Assembly: GCA_030727685.1 (NCBI GenBank)
Contig: JANRBC010000040.1
Location: 1 to 7,310 of the forward strand
Direction of reading: 5' to 3'
DNA: 7,310 nt
From: Ilumatobacteraceae bacterium
Lineage (GTDB): Bacteria > Actinomycetota > Acidimicrobiia > Acidimicrobiales > Ilumatobacteraceae
Shown here: positions 1 through 6,539 of the stretch, one piece after another
How the letters are laid out: the number at the start of each line of letters is the position of its first letter
Numbering within the stretch: position 1 is the first letter of the stretch
Notes under the pieces: generated by a model
The model's input: only the letters and a program-made list of their open reading frames with translations
Told to the model about the DNA's origin: nothing
Databases searched by the model: none
Translations under genes and position numbers: made by a program

Positions 1-449
1 CAGGAGTCGACCAAGAATACGGCGGCATTATTCGCCACGGTGCAAAGTTGCTCTACGCATACTGCGAAGCAACAGTGCCCCGCATTCAAGTGATTACGCG
101 CAAGGCCTATGGCGGTGCGTATGTCGTAATGAATTCAAAGTCAATCGGTGCCGACTTGGCATACGCATGGCCGACGGCTGAACTTGCCGTAATGGGGCCA
201 CAAGGTGCGGTTGAAATTGTTTATCGTCGCGAATTGCAACAAGCCGCCAACCCCGCTGAGCGTCGCAAAGAGCTCGTGGCCGAATACGCCGAGAAATATG
301 CGAACCCATACGCGGCTGCCGAGCGTGGCTATGTCGATGATGTAATCGACCCAGCCGAGACTCGCACGAAACTTATTTCTGGTTTGAAGATGTTGCAGTC
401 AAAGCGCGAAGAACTGCCACGACGCAAACATGGAAACATGCCACTGTGA
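1..449 (+). CDS. pccB: Acyl-CoA (propionyl-CoA) carboxylase carboxyltransferase beta subunit, C-terminal part (5' truncated by window)
   Basis: Reading begins at base 3 and gives about 148 codons, the C-terminal quarter of a protein usually near 510-540 residues. The enzyme moves CO2 from carboxybiotin to an acyl-CoA, giving (methyl)malonyl-CoA in the cytoplasm. Seen in the sequence: GVDQEYGGIIRHGAK at the window edge, then RKAYGGAY (about 102-122), whose Gly-Ala forms the acyl-CoA oxyanion hole in this family. These are followed by GADLAYAWPTAE, AVMGPQGAVEI, NPYAAAERGYVDDVI and the family's characteristic end KHGNMPL. The residue after GGAY is Val (codon 123-125), where strict propionyl-CoA carboxylases such as Streptomyces PccB have Asp. 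The stop TGA overlaps the GTG start of the epsilon subunit gene. The biotin carboxylase/BCCP alpha subunit is not in the window. AccD-type acetyl-CoA or other acyl-CoA specificity remains possible, so the symbol names the family rather than a proven substrate. Confidence 0.93.
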   Translation, partial: GVDQEYGGIIRHGAKLLYAYCEATVPRIQVITRKAYGGAYVVMNSKSIGADLAYAWPTAELAVMGPQGAVEIVYRRELQQAANPAERRKELVAEYAEKYANPYAAAERGYVDDVIDPAETRTKLISGLKMLQSKREELPRRKHGNMPL

Positions 450-631
450 CGATTCAGAATTCGGTTTCGCCAACACCATCTGCTGACGAAGCCGTAGCGA
501 TCGCAACCGCACTCGAATTGTTGTGGCCTAAACCGCAACCATTTGTTGCAACAACCGTGCAGACCTCTTGGAGATTTAGCGGGCGATCTTGGACTGATTC
601 AGTTCTGGCGCGTCGCAACCGACCAAACTAA
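446..631 (+). CDS. Acyl-CoA carboxylase epsilon subunit-like small protein
   Basis: This is a 61-residue protein starting at GTG, which overlaps the beta-subunit stop (GTGA), a classic translational-coupling layout. It has a predicted helix SADEAVAIATALELLWPKP (about 12-30), a short variable linker, then WRFSGRSW (42-49). Actinobacterial carboxylase epsilon subunits share this plan: a short N-terminal helix with a (T/S)-x-(E/D)-E start, a Pro-rich linker and a W-R-x-S-G C-terminal motif. In Streptomyces and Mycobacterium the epsilon subunit binds the beta hexamer and stimulates activity. The position directly behind the beta gene is the strongest support, since the protein is too short for a secure call from sequence alone. 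The C-terminal tail after the motif is basic and variable. Only a weak GGAAA lies upstream, so translation probably depends on termination of the beta gene. Confidence 0.75.
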   Translation: MTIQNSVSPTPSADEAVAIATALELLWPKPQPFVATTVQTSWRFSGRSWTDSVLARRNRPN

Positions 632-633
632 AA

Positions 634-1752
634 ATGTCTGGTCCGCTCAAAGATTTGCGGGTCATCGACCTCTCAACAGTCTTGGCTGGTCCAAATTGTG
701 CGCGCTACTTTGCCGACTTCGGTGCCGATGTAATCAAAGTTGAAAAGCCTGGTGATGGCGACAGCCTTCGTGGAATGGCGTGGAAAGATCCGCGAGATGG
801 CACGGGATTGTGGTGGAAATTAGTTAATCGCAATAAGCGCAACATCGCACTCGATTTAAAACTCGAGGGTGACCGTGAAGTCTTTTTGAAACTAGTCGAT
901 GACGCTGATGTGCTTGTTGAAAATTTTCGACCAGGCACTCTCGAGCGACTCGGTGTTGGGCCAGAAGTTTTGTTACAACGAAACTCGAAACTTGTTATCA
1001 CCCGCGTTTCAGGTTTTGGACAAACTGGTCCATACAAAGATCGGCCGGGGTTTGCTTCGATTGCTGAGTCGATGTCAGGCTTGGCTGCAATCAGTGGCGA
1101 CCCTGATGGACCGCCAATGTTGCCACCTATTGCATTAACCGATGAAGTCACCGGAGTTGTTGCGGCTTTTGCAACAATGGTCGCACTGCACAGCAAAGTT
1201 GGCCAAGTTGTTGATGTCAATTTGCTTGAAACAATGTTTCAGATGATGGGTCCTTTGATTTCATTGTTTGTTTTGACTGGCCAAGAGCAGCCACGACTTG
1301 GCTCGCAGTTGCCATACACAGTTCCGCGTGGCGTCTATCAGTGCAGCGACTCTAAATGGGTTGGGGTCTCAGCGAGTTCAGACACTGTTGCGGCTCGAGT
1401 TGTTGAAGTGCTGGGTTATGCAGGCGATGAGAGATTTTTAACTTTTTCAAGTCGCGTTAAAAACCGTGCAGTGTTGCACGATTTAATGACGAAATATTGT
1501 GCGAGCCGAGATAGTGCAACTGTTCTGAAAGTTTTCACCGAAGCGCAAGCGGCAATTGGTCCTGTGTTGTCGATGGCTGACATCGCAATTGATCCACATT
1601 TTGCAGCGCGGCAAGCAATCAAAATTGTTGGCGCAACACCAATGCAAGGTTTGTTTGCGTCGCTATCGCAGACACCTGGCGAACTACGGTGGGAAGGTCG
1701 TGCGTTAGACGCCGACGGCGCAGAGATTCGCAAAAAACTCTGGGGCAAGTAA
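634..1752 (+). CDS. Class III CoA-transferase (CaiB/BaiF family)
   Basis: This 372-residue protein is near full length for a family usually of 380-430. It exchanges CoA between a carboxylic acid and an acyl-CoA in the cytoplasm; the substrate cannot be read from the sequence. Seen: the N-terminal signature LKDLRVIDLSTVLAGP with FADFGADVIKVEKPGDGD (1-43), NRNKRNIALDLK (65-76), DVLVENFRPGTLERLG (92-107), SGFGQTGPYKDRPGF (126-140) and the second-half motif GQVVDVNLLETM (190-201). Asp170 in ALTDEVTG aligns with the nucleophilic Asp169 of formyl-CoA transferase, by my reading. The alternative within the superfamily, alpha-methylacyl-CoA racemase, needs a catalytic His where this protein has Phe140, so a transferase is preferred. 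ATG lies two bases after the epsilon-subunit stop, with no ribosome-binding site, suggesting operon expression with the carboxylase genes. A link to propionyl/methylmalonyl metabolism is inference from position. Confidence 0.9.
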   Translation: MSGPLKDLRVIDLSTVLAGPNCARYFADFGADVIKVEKPGDGDSLRGMAWKDPRDGTGLWWKLVNRNKRNIALDLKLEGDREVFLKLVDDADVLVENFRPGTLERLGVGPEVLLQRNSKLVITRVSGFGQTGPYKDRPGFASIAESMSGLAAISGDPDGPPMLPPIALTDEVTGVVAAFATMVALHSKVGQVVDVNLLETMFQMMGPLISLFVLTGQEQPRLGSQLPYTVPRGVYQCSDSKWVGVSASSDTVAARVVEVLGYAGDERFLTFSSRVKNRAVLHDLMTKYCASRDSATVLKVFTEAQAAIGPVLSMADIAIDPHFAARQAIKIVGATPMQGLFASLSQTPGELRWEGRALDADGAEIRKKLWGK

Positions 1753-1767
1753 CAGAAAGCAGAGTTA

Positions 1768-3159
1768 ATGAAAAACTGGTCGAGAGGCGCCAAGGTTCTG
1801 GCCCTCACTTCAATTGGTGTGATGTTGGTTTCTCTTGATATCAGCATCGTCAATGTCGCGTTCGGGTCGTTTGTTGCCGAGTGGCCAGAGAGTCGGCGCA
1901 CACTGACGTGGATTTTTTCTGCTTACAACATTGCCTACGCGGCAGGTTTGCTGACCGCGGGTCGACTTGCCGATGCATTTGGGCGCAAGCGAGCGTTTCT
2001 CTCAGGGCTGATGATCTTCATGCTTGGGTCAATTCTTTGTGCTGTTTCACCGACTGCGATCTTTATGGTTATCGCGAGAGTCATTCAGGCAGTCGGCGGA
2101 GCAATCCTCACGCCGGCTTCATTGGCACTTGTGTTGCCCGAGTTCGCAGTTGAGAAAAGATCGGCAGCAATCGGCATTTGGGGTGCAGTCGGCGGAATCT
2201 CTGCGGCGAGCGGCCCAATGGTTGGCGGTTTTTTGGTTGACACTTTCGGATGGCACTCAGTTTTCTTGGTGAACATACCGTTTTGTTTGTTGGCCTTTGT
2301 CATCGGTTTGAAATTGTTACGTGAGTCGCGCGATGAAACAGCACCACGAACGGTTGATTATTTTGGAGCACTTCTGGTGGTGCTCGGTGTTGGACTGCTC
2401 ACACTGATGATTGTGCAGAGTGACGAGTGGGGTTGGGTTTCGAATCGATCGTTGATTATTTTTGCAATTTCTTTTTTGCTTCTTGGCGCATTCATTCGGC
2501 GTTGCAATCAAGTTGCACACCCAGTGCTCGACTTGCGTTTATTTAAGTTGCCGTTTGTCACTGCCGCAGCAATCGGCGGTTTTGCATTTTCAATGGGTTT
2601 CTTTTCGATGATTTTTGTCAACACTCAATGGCTGCAAGTTGTCTGGGGATACAGCCCTTCGCTTTCAGGAATTGCTGGCTCGCCCGGGCCGTTGGCTGCG
2701 GCATTTGTTGCTGCACCCGCAGGAAAACTCGCCAATCGCATCGGACACGGAAAAGTCGTCGCGGCTGGGGCGCTAATCATGTCATTTGGTATCGGATGGA
2801 TGAATTTTTTCATCACGCCCGAAATTCACTATTGGGATTTCTACTTTCCGACCATGGTCGTCACCGGCATTGGCGTTGGTCTTTGCATCTCGACAATTTC
2901 AAGTTCAGCAACGGCATTTTTGCCACAACCTAGATTTGCGATGGGTTCGGCGCTCAACAACACTTCGCGACAAATCGGCGCTGCACTTGGCATTGCACTA
3001 GTTAGTTCATTGCTAGTTGCTGCAACAAAAACTGACGACCCCACAAGCGGATTTCATGCAGCCTGGACACTAATGACTGGAGTTATTCTGCTTTCAGGTG
3101 TTGCGATGTTGACGCTCTTTCGCCGACCAACTGCCGACCAACTCGCCCAAGCGACTTAA
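1768..3159 (+). CDS. MFS exporter, DHA2 (EmrB/QacA-like, 14-TM) family
   Basis: This 463-residue polytopic inner-membrane protein is probably a proton-driven efflux pump for drugs or metabolites, substrate unknown. Motifs seen in order: LDISIVNVAF (23-32; motif D1 with Asp24 in TM1), motif A GRLADAFGRKR (65-75) between TM2 and TM3, RVIQAVGGAILTPAS (104-118; motif B) and the antiporter motif C GISAASGPMVGG (143-154). The second half has a SPGPLAAAFVAAPAGKLANRIG loop (305-326) and NNTSRQIGAALGIAL (397-411), common in the DHA2 group. Hydrophobic stretches and length fit about 14 helices. The start is 15 bases after the CoA-transferase stop, with only a weak AGAAAG upstream, so co-transcription is likely. 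No TetR or MarR regulator is adjacent. The final codons lie on an 11-bp tandem duplication (3122-3143) that sets the reading frame and stop. The gene ends tail-to-tail with msrA, overlapping by 4 bases. Confidence 0.92.
   Translation: MKNWSRGAKVLALTSIGVMLVSLDISIVNVAFGSFVAEWPESRRTLTWIFSAYNIAYAAGLLTAGRLADAFGRKRAFLSGLMIFMLGSILCAVSPTAIFMVIARVIQAVGGAILTPASLALVLPEFAVEKRSAAIGIWGAVGGISAASGPMVGGFLVDTFGWHSVFLVNIPFCLLAFVIGLKLLRESRDETAPRTVDYFGALLVVLGVGLLTLMIVQSDEWGWVSNRSLIIFAISFLLLGAFIRRCNQVAHPVLDLRLFKLPFVTAAAIGGFAFSMGFFSMIFVNTQWLQVVWGYSPSLSGIAGSPGPLAAAFVAAPAGKLANRIGHGKVVAAGALIMSFGIGWMNFFITPEIHYWDFYFPTMVVTGIGVGLCISTISSSATAFLPQPRFAMGSALNNTSRQIGAALGIALVSSLLVAATKTDDPTSGFHAAWTLMTGVILLSGVAMLTLFRRPTADQLAQAT
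3122..3143. repeat. Perfect 11-bp tandem duplication at the 3' end of the MFS gene
   Basis: GCCGACCAACT occurs twice back to back (3122-3132 and 3133-3143). Because 11 is not a multiple of three, the two copies are read in different frames (RRPT, then ADQL). The duplication therefore determines the last codons and the stop of the exporter gene. Confidence 0.9.
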
Positions 3160-3728
3160 CTAGCAACACCAACTGGGCAAGTTACGCCAGTACCACCGAT
3201 GCCGCAGTAGCCGCTCGGATTTTTTGCAAGGTATTGCTGGTGATATTCCTCTGCATAATAAAACTCGGCTGACTTTTTGATCTCGGTAGTTATCTTGCCG
3301 AAGCCTGCTTCGTTGAGGCGTTGCTGAAAAATATCGCGGGTGGCGATGGCGGCGCGTTGTTGATCCTCATTCGTAAAATAAATTGCACTGCGATATTGGG
3401 TGCCAATGTCGTTGCCTTGGCGCATGCCTTGAGTCGGATCGTGAGACTCCCAGAAAACTTGCAAGAGCTTCTCGTAAGAAATTTTTGCCGAATCAAAAAC
3501 CACGAGCACAACTTCTGCATGCATCGTGGCACCACTACAAACTTCGCGATACGTGGGGTCAAGTTTGGTGCCGCCGCTATAGCCAACAGCGGTTGTGTAA
3601 ACGCCGTCGAGTTGCCAAAATTTGCGCTCCGCGCCCCAAAAACAACCAAGACCAAAAACCGCCGTGTGCATCGAATCTGGCCACGGCTCAACCATCGAAT
3701 TACCAAGGACGAAATGTGCAGTGTTCAT
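3156..3728 (-). CDS. msrA: Peptide methionine (S)-S-oxide reductase MsrA
   Basis: A 190-residue cytoplasmic repair enzyme that reduces the S-epimer of methionine sulfoxide in proteins, recycled by thioredoxin. The nucleophile is Cys29 in GCFWGAERKFW. Counting from it with E. coli MsrA spacing (Cys51) finds every known active-site partner: Tyr60 (PTYREVCSG), Glu72 (HAEVV), Asp107 (GMRQGNDIGTQYRS) and Tyr112. Cys175 and Cys184 in GYCGIGGTGVTCPVG are candidate resolving cysteines. The long start at 3728 is preferred over the internal Met at residue 20 because HFVLGNSMVEPWPDSM matches the extended N-terminus of many MsrA proteins. One oddity is Met69 where the family has Gly (TGHAE). The gene is convergent with the MFS gene, their stops overlapping in TTAA, and divergent from the GNAT gene with 16 bases between starts. 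No msrB is in view. No Shine-Dalgarno sequence precedes the start. Confidence 0.96.
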   Translation of the reverse strand: MNTAHFVLGNSMVEPWPDSMHTAVFGLGCFWGAERKFWQLDGVYTTAVGYSGGTKLDPTYREVCSGATMHAEVVLVVFDSAKISYEKLLQVFWESHDPTQGMRQGNDIGTQYRSAIYFTNEDQQRAAIATRDIFQQRLNEAGFGKITTEIKKSAEFYYAEEYHQQYLAKNPSGYCGIGGTGVTCPVGVAS

Positions 3729-3744
3729 TGTGTCAGGCTATTAG
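3729..3744. promoter_or_regulatory. 16-base divergent spacer between msrA and GNAT start codons
   Basis: Both genes start outward from this spacer, so their promoters must lie here and within the opposing coding sequence. A weak -10-like TATTAG (3739-3744) sits 6 bases before the second in-frame ATG of the GNAT gene (3751), which would suit a leaderless message. On the - strand TAATAG (3743-3738) with TTCACT 17 bases upstream is an equally weak candidate for msrA. No operator palindrome is visible. Confidence 0.35.
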
Positions 3745-4251
3745 ATGTCTATGCAATCGAGTGAACTTGAGCCGCGACTGTTTTTGCCGTCAGATATTGA
3801 CTCGGCGCTCGAATTGAACAACGCAAATGCGCCGGCCGTCGGCGAGATTGACCGACCTACACTCGAATTTTTGATCGAGCACTCTCTTTACTCTTTTGCG
3901 ATTGGCTCTGACACACTTCACGCTTTCTGCATTACTTTTGCCCCTGGGGCGCCGTATACGAGTGTTAACTACCAGTGGTTTTCAAAGAAATATTCAGACT
4001 TTGTTTACCTAGACCGAATTGTTGTCAGCGAAAAAATGCGAAATCAATCTCTTGGCGCAAAACTTTATGCAGCAGTCGAACAACGAATGATCAAAGATCG
4101 ATGCGCACCACTTCTGACTTGCGAAGTGAACTTAAACCCGCCAAATCTCGGTTCGATTCGATTTCACAATCGCATCGGCTTTCGTGAAGTTGGTCAACAA
4201 GACTCAAAGCCTGGCCTCACCGTCAGCATGCTCGCAAAAACAATTGCCTAA
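3745..4251 (+). CDS. GNAT-family N-acetyltransferase (COG3818-like)
   Basis: This 168-residue cytoplasmic protein probably transfers an acetyl group from acetyl-CoA to an amine; the substrate is unknown. The GNAT core is at 86-150: FVYLDRIVVSEKMR (86-99, strand beta4 and its turn), the acetyl-CoA pyrophosphate loop R99-N-Q-S-L-G104 followed by helix AKLYAAVEQRM, then LLTCEVNLNPPNLGSIRFHNRIGFREVGQQ (123-152). The CEVN-x-(D/N)-PPN-x-GS-x-x-FH string is typical of the group annotated as COG3818 predicted acetyltransferases. In the usual R-x-x-G-x-G loop the first glycine is Ser102, a modest departure. ATG at 3745 is taken as the start, and ATG at 3751 (MQSSELEP) is equally possible. The gene is divergent from msrA and three bases ahead of the GT-C gene, so it may lead the downstream transcript, although no functional link to glycosylation is evident. 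Confidence 0.85.
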   Translation: MSMQSSELEPRLFLPSDIDSALELNNANAPAVGEIDRPTLEFLIEHSLYSFAIGSDTLHAFCITFAPGAPYTSVNYQWFSKKYSDFVYLDRIVVSEKMRNQSLGAKLYAAVEQRMIKDRCAPLLTCEVNLNPPNLGSIRFHNRIGFREVGQQDSKPGLTVSMLAKTIA

Positions 4252-4254
4252 CTA

Positions 4255-5784
4255 ATGATTGGTTTAGTTGATTATCTAAAGCAACGATCAACCGCTGTCG
4301 GTTTGGCAGTTGTATCTGGCTTGTTAGTAGTTATAGCCAACTGGTCAGGCGTTGGTTGGAGCTGGGATACAAGCGACTATGTCGCAGTTGGAAGAAACTT
4401 TGCCAGCGGCAACGGCCTACTTGACGCAACTGGCATACCGATGACAGTGAGACCACCAGGGCTTTCGATCTTGATCGGCATCGGCGACTTGCTTGGGCTA
4501 AGCGTAAATCTGACTGTGCAGATTTTGAACGTGATTTGTGCGATCGTCACAGTTCTTGGCACATTTCACTTGTTGCAAATCGCGAAAGCAAAAAAGAAAC
4601 TTGCGCTAATCGCTACAGCATTTGTTGCCTTTAGCCCTGCTCTTTTGTGGCAATACTCAATGATCTGGTCTGAGCCACCATTTGTTGCGTTAGTTGTTTT
4701 AGCGATAATTGTTGCATTGAGACCAGCTAGTGCGAGCAAATTTGCTTTGTTAGTCATCGTGTTCATTTCATTGTTTTTTGTTCGTTATGTCGGGCCAGTG
4801 TTCGCTGTATCGGTTGCAATGAGCGCTGCATGGTTTGATCGACACAAACTGGGATTGATTAGATCTGCATTCATAAATTTTGCGATACTTTTGGTTTCAC
4901 TTGTTCCCGTCTGGTTTTGGCTTCAACGCAATCAAGAAATCGACGGCACTCTCACTGGTGCGCGAACACCAGCCGGTGGTTCACTACTGAATCCTCTTAA
5001 AACATTTACAGCAACACTTGGTTCATGGGTGACTGCAAGCCCAGTCGAGGGTGGAATCTACTTGTCGTGGAATGACTACCCGAATAACACAAAGATTTTT
5101 GGCGTATTGGTTCTACTCACTGTCGCGATTTTGCTAACGAGTTTTCTTTTCTATCGATCGCGGGTTGAAAACACAGAAACTAACTCAAATATCTTGTTGT
5201 TAAGTGGTGCTATCACGTTGATTTATGTTGCGTTTTCTGCGTATCGGTTCGTTCATTTCGAACTCGGGCCACTTGACAACAGAATGATGATTCCGATTTT
5301 TGTACCGCTCATTTTGGTCGTGGCATTGTTAGCTGACAGAATCAATCTTTCATCGACGTTGTTACGAAACGGATTTCTAGCTGTTTCTGTAATGTTTCTG
5401 GGTTTCCAAGCACTGTCAAGCGCCAACGATGCGCTCAGGTTCGGACGCGACGGTCGCTACTGGGCGGCAAAAGAGTTTCAAACTCAGCCAATACACAAAT
5501 TTGTAAAAGCCCTGCCAACTGATAGTTCAATGATGAGTAATCAGCCACAACAATTATTCGCAATATGGCAAAAATCTTCAGTCTTTAACCAATATCAACT
5601 TGAGCTTGCACAAACAGCCAAATGCAAGCACCGCTATTTTGTTTGGTACAACTCGACATACGACGATGGCACACTAAATGTTGAAGGCCAACCAGTAGGT
5701 GCGGCCGAGATCTATTCAGACACGTCAGGAGCTGTACTCGACCTTGGGTCTTGCAACTCTGATATCACAACATTTTGGCCATAG
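4255..5784 (+). CDS. Polytopic GT-C/GT39-like glycosyltransferase (predicted)
   Basis: A 509-residue integral membrane protein with about 11-12 hydrophobic helices: 13-30, about 70-82, 85-108, 115-131, 140-156, 162-178, 180-194, 204-222, 281-300, 312-330, 344-360 and 372-388. A mostly soluble C-terminal region follows from about 390 to 509. The first external loop carries WDTSDY (Asp38, Asp41), then GNGLLDATGIPMTVRPPGLSIL (53-74). This resembles the acidic loop and the G-x-G...PPG pattern of lipid-phosphosugar-dependent GT-C enzymes, in which such acidic residues are catalytic. Other family-like strings are WSEPPFVALVVL (138-149), an Arg-bearing LGPLDNRMMIPIF (337-349), and LPTDSSMMSNQPQQLFAIWQK (420-440) in the C-terminal domain. 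The acceptor and donor are unknown. A GT2 gene of the kind that can make carrier-linked sugars follows 15 bases later. The start is three bases after the GNAT stop, with no ribosome-binding site. O-antigen ligase or flippase roles are less likely given the PPG loop. Confidence 0.72.
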   Translation: MIGLVDYLKQRSTAVGLAVVSGLLVVIANWSGVGWSWDTSDYVAVGRNFASGNGLLDATGIPMTVRPPGLSILIGIGDLLGLSVNLTVQILNVICAIVTVLGTFHLLQIAKAKKKLALIATAFVAFSPALLWQYSMIWSEPPFVALVVLAIIVALRPASASKFALLVIVFISLFFVRYVGPVFAVSVAMSAAWFDRHKLGLIRSAFINFAILLVSLVPVWFWLQRNQEIDGTLTGARTPAGGSLLNPLKTFTATLGSWVTASPVEGGIYLSWNDYPNNTKIFGVLVLLTVAILLTSFLFYRSRVENTETNSNILLLSGAITLIYVAFSAYRFVHFELGPLDNRMMIPIFVPLILVVALLADRINLSSTLLRNGFLAVSVMFLGFQALSSANDALRFGRDGRYWAAKEFQTQPIHKFVKALPTDSSMMSNQPQQLFAIWQKSSVFNQYQLELAQTAKCKHRYFVWYNSTYDDGTLNVEGQPVGAAEIYSDTSGAVLDLGSCNSDITTFWP

Positions 5785-5799
5785 TAAAATAGAAATCTC

Positions 5800-6531
5800 A
5801 TGAAACTCGGTATCTTGATCGTCGCCTACAACGCTCAAGAAACTTTGGCCAAAGTCCTTGACCGAATTCCACCTGACTTCGCAACCCAAATCGACTCAAT
5901 CTTGGTGTGTGATGATGCCAGCACTGATGACACACACAATGTTGGATTGCAGTATCAGAGCAACTCCAAACTTCCGCTAACGATCGTCCGACATCAAATT
6001 AACTTGGGATACGGTGGCAATCAAAAAACTGGCTACCAATGGGCGCTGGAAAAAAATCTTGATCTAGTCGTGTTGCTACACGGCGACGGTCAGTACGCAC
6101 CCGAATATCTTCCGCAAATGGTTGAGCCAATTGTCTCTGGGCGCGCTGATGTTGTCTTTGGTTCGCGAATGATTACCCAAGGCGGCGCTCGTCAAGGTGG
6201 CATGCCGCTCTACAAATTTGTAGGTAACAAAATCTTGACAACTCTTCAAAATCGACTCGCCAGAGTTTCACTGACCGAATGGCACAGTGGCTACCGCGCA
6301 TACAGTGTCGCGGCGCTACGCAAAGTAAACTTCTTAAAAAACTCTGACTATTTCGACTTTGATTCACAGATTATTCTGCAGATGATTGGTGCGCGACAAC
6401 GAATAGTTGAGATTGAAATTCCAACTTTTTACGGTGATGAGATTTCAAGAGTAAATGGCATCAAGTACGGGTTCAAGATATTGATTCATACTCTCAAGTT
6501 TCGGCTCTCATCTAATAAGAGCTATTTCTAA
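5800..6531 (+). CDS. Family 2 glycosyltransferase, HGDGQY type (polyprenyl-phosphate sugar synthase-like)
   Basis: A 243-residue GT-A-fold enzyme without a membrane helix, so probably cytosolic or peripheral at the membrane. Seen: N-terminal strand ILIVAYNAQETL (5-16), nucleotide-binding DDASTDDT (38-45), NLGYGGNQKTGYQWAL (68-83), the metal/donor site HGDGQYAPEYLPQMV (94-108; Asp96 in the DxD position), ADVVFGSRM (116-124), acceptor-site WHSGYRAYSV (161-170), FDFDSQIILQ (185-194) and the C-terminal IPTFYGDEISRVNGIKYG (207-224). The HGDGQY and YGDE-RVNG-KY pairing marks a GT2 subgroup common in bacterial polysaccharide clusters and often annotated as dolichol-phosphate mannosyltransferase-like. 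Unlike many bacterial polyprenyl-phosphate glycosyltransferases it lacks the two C-terminal TM helices. The donor sugar is unknown. It lies between the GT-C gene (15 bases upstream) and the DUF218 gene (8 bases downstream), consistent with one transcript supplying a lipid-linked sugar. No Shine-Dalgarno sequence is seen. Confidence 0.88.
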   Translation: MKLGILIVAYNAQETLAKVLDRIPPDFATQIDSILVCDDASTDDTHNVGLQYQSNSKLPLTIVRHQINLGYGGNQKTGYQWALEKNLDLVVLLHGDGQYAPEYLPQMVEPIVSGRADVVFGSRMITQGGARQGGMPLYKFVGNKILTTLQNRLARVSLTEWHSGYRAYSVAALRKVNFLKNSDYFDFDSQIILQMIGARQRIVEIEIPTFYGDEISRVNGIKYGFKILIHTLKFRLSSNKSYF

Positions 6532-6539
6532 CCCGAAAA

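Noticed and set aside
705..1220. 171-codon open frame on the - strand inside the CoA-transferase gene
   Set aside because: Low-complexity Ser/Thr/Pro-rich translation with no recognisable domain. It is the mirror of a well-conserved family protein on the + strand.
634..1752. Alpha-methylacyl-CoA racemase as an alternative name for the CaiB/BaiF protein
   Set aside because: The racemase catalytic His position is Phe140 here, whereas the transferase nucleophile position is Asp170.
1416..1901. 161-codon open frame on the - strand spanning the CoA-transferase/MFS junction
   Set aside because: It covers two strongly supported genes, has no motif, and its composition looks like antisense shadow coding.
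3144..3180. Bidirectional terminator between the convergent MFS and msrA genes
   Set aside because: No inverted repeat followed by a T-run could be found; the region is coding on one or the other strand throughout.
3290..3817. Several long open frames on both strands (144-147 codons on +, 138 codons on -) across msrA
   Set aside because: MsrA accounts for this stretch with all active-site residues. The others have no domain features and overlap it fully.
5785..5799. TAAAAT (5785-5790) as a -10 box for an internal promoter before the GT2 gene
   Set aside because: No -35-like hexamer at 16-18 bases upstream (the sequence there is near GATATCAC), and the message would start only a few bases before ATG. 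It may be chance in an AT-rich gap.
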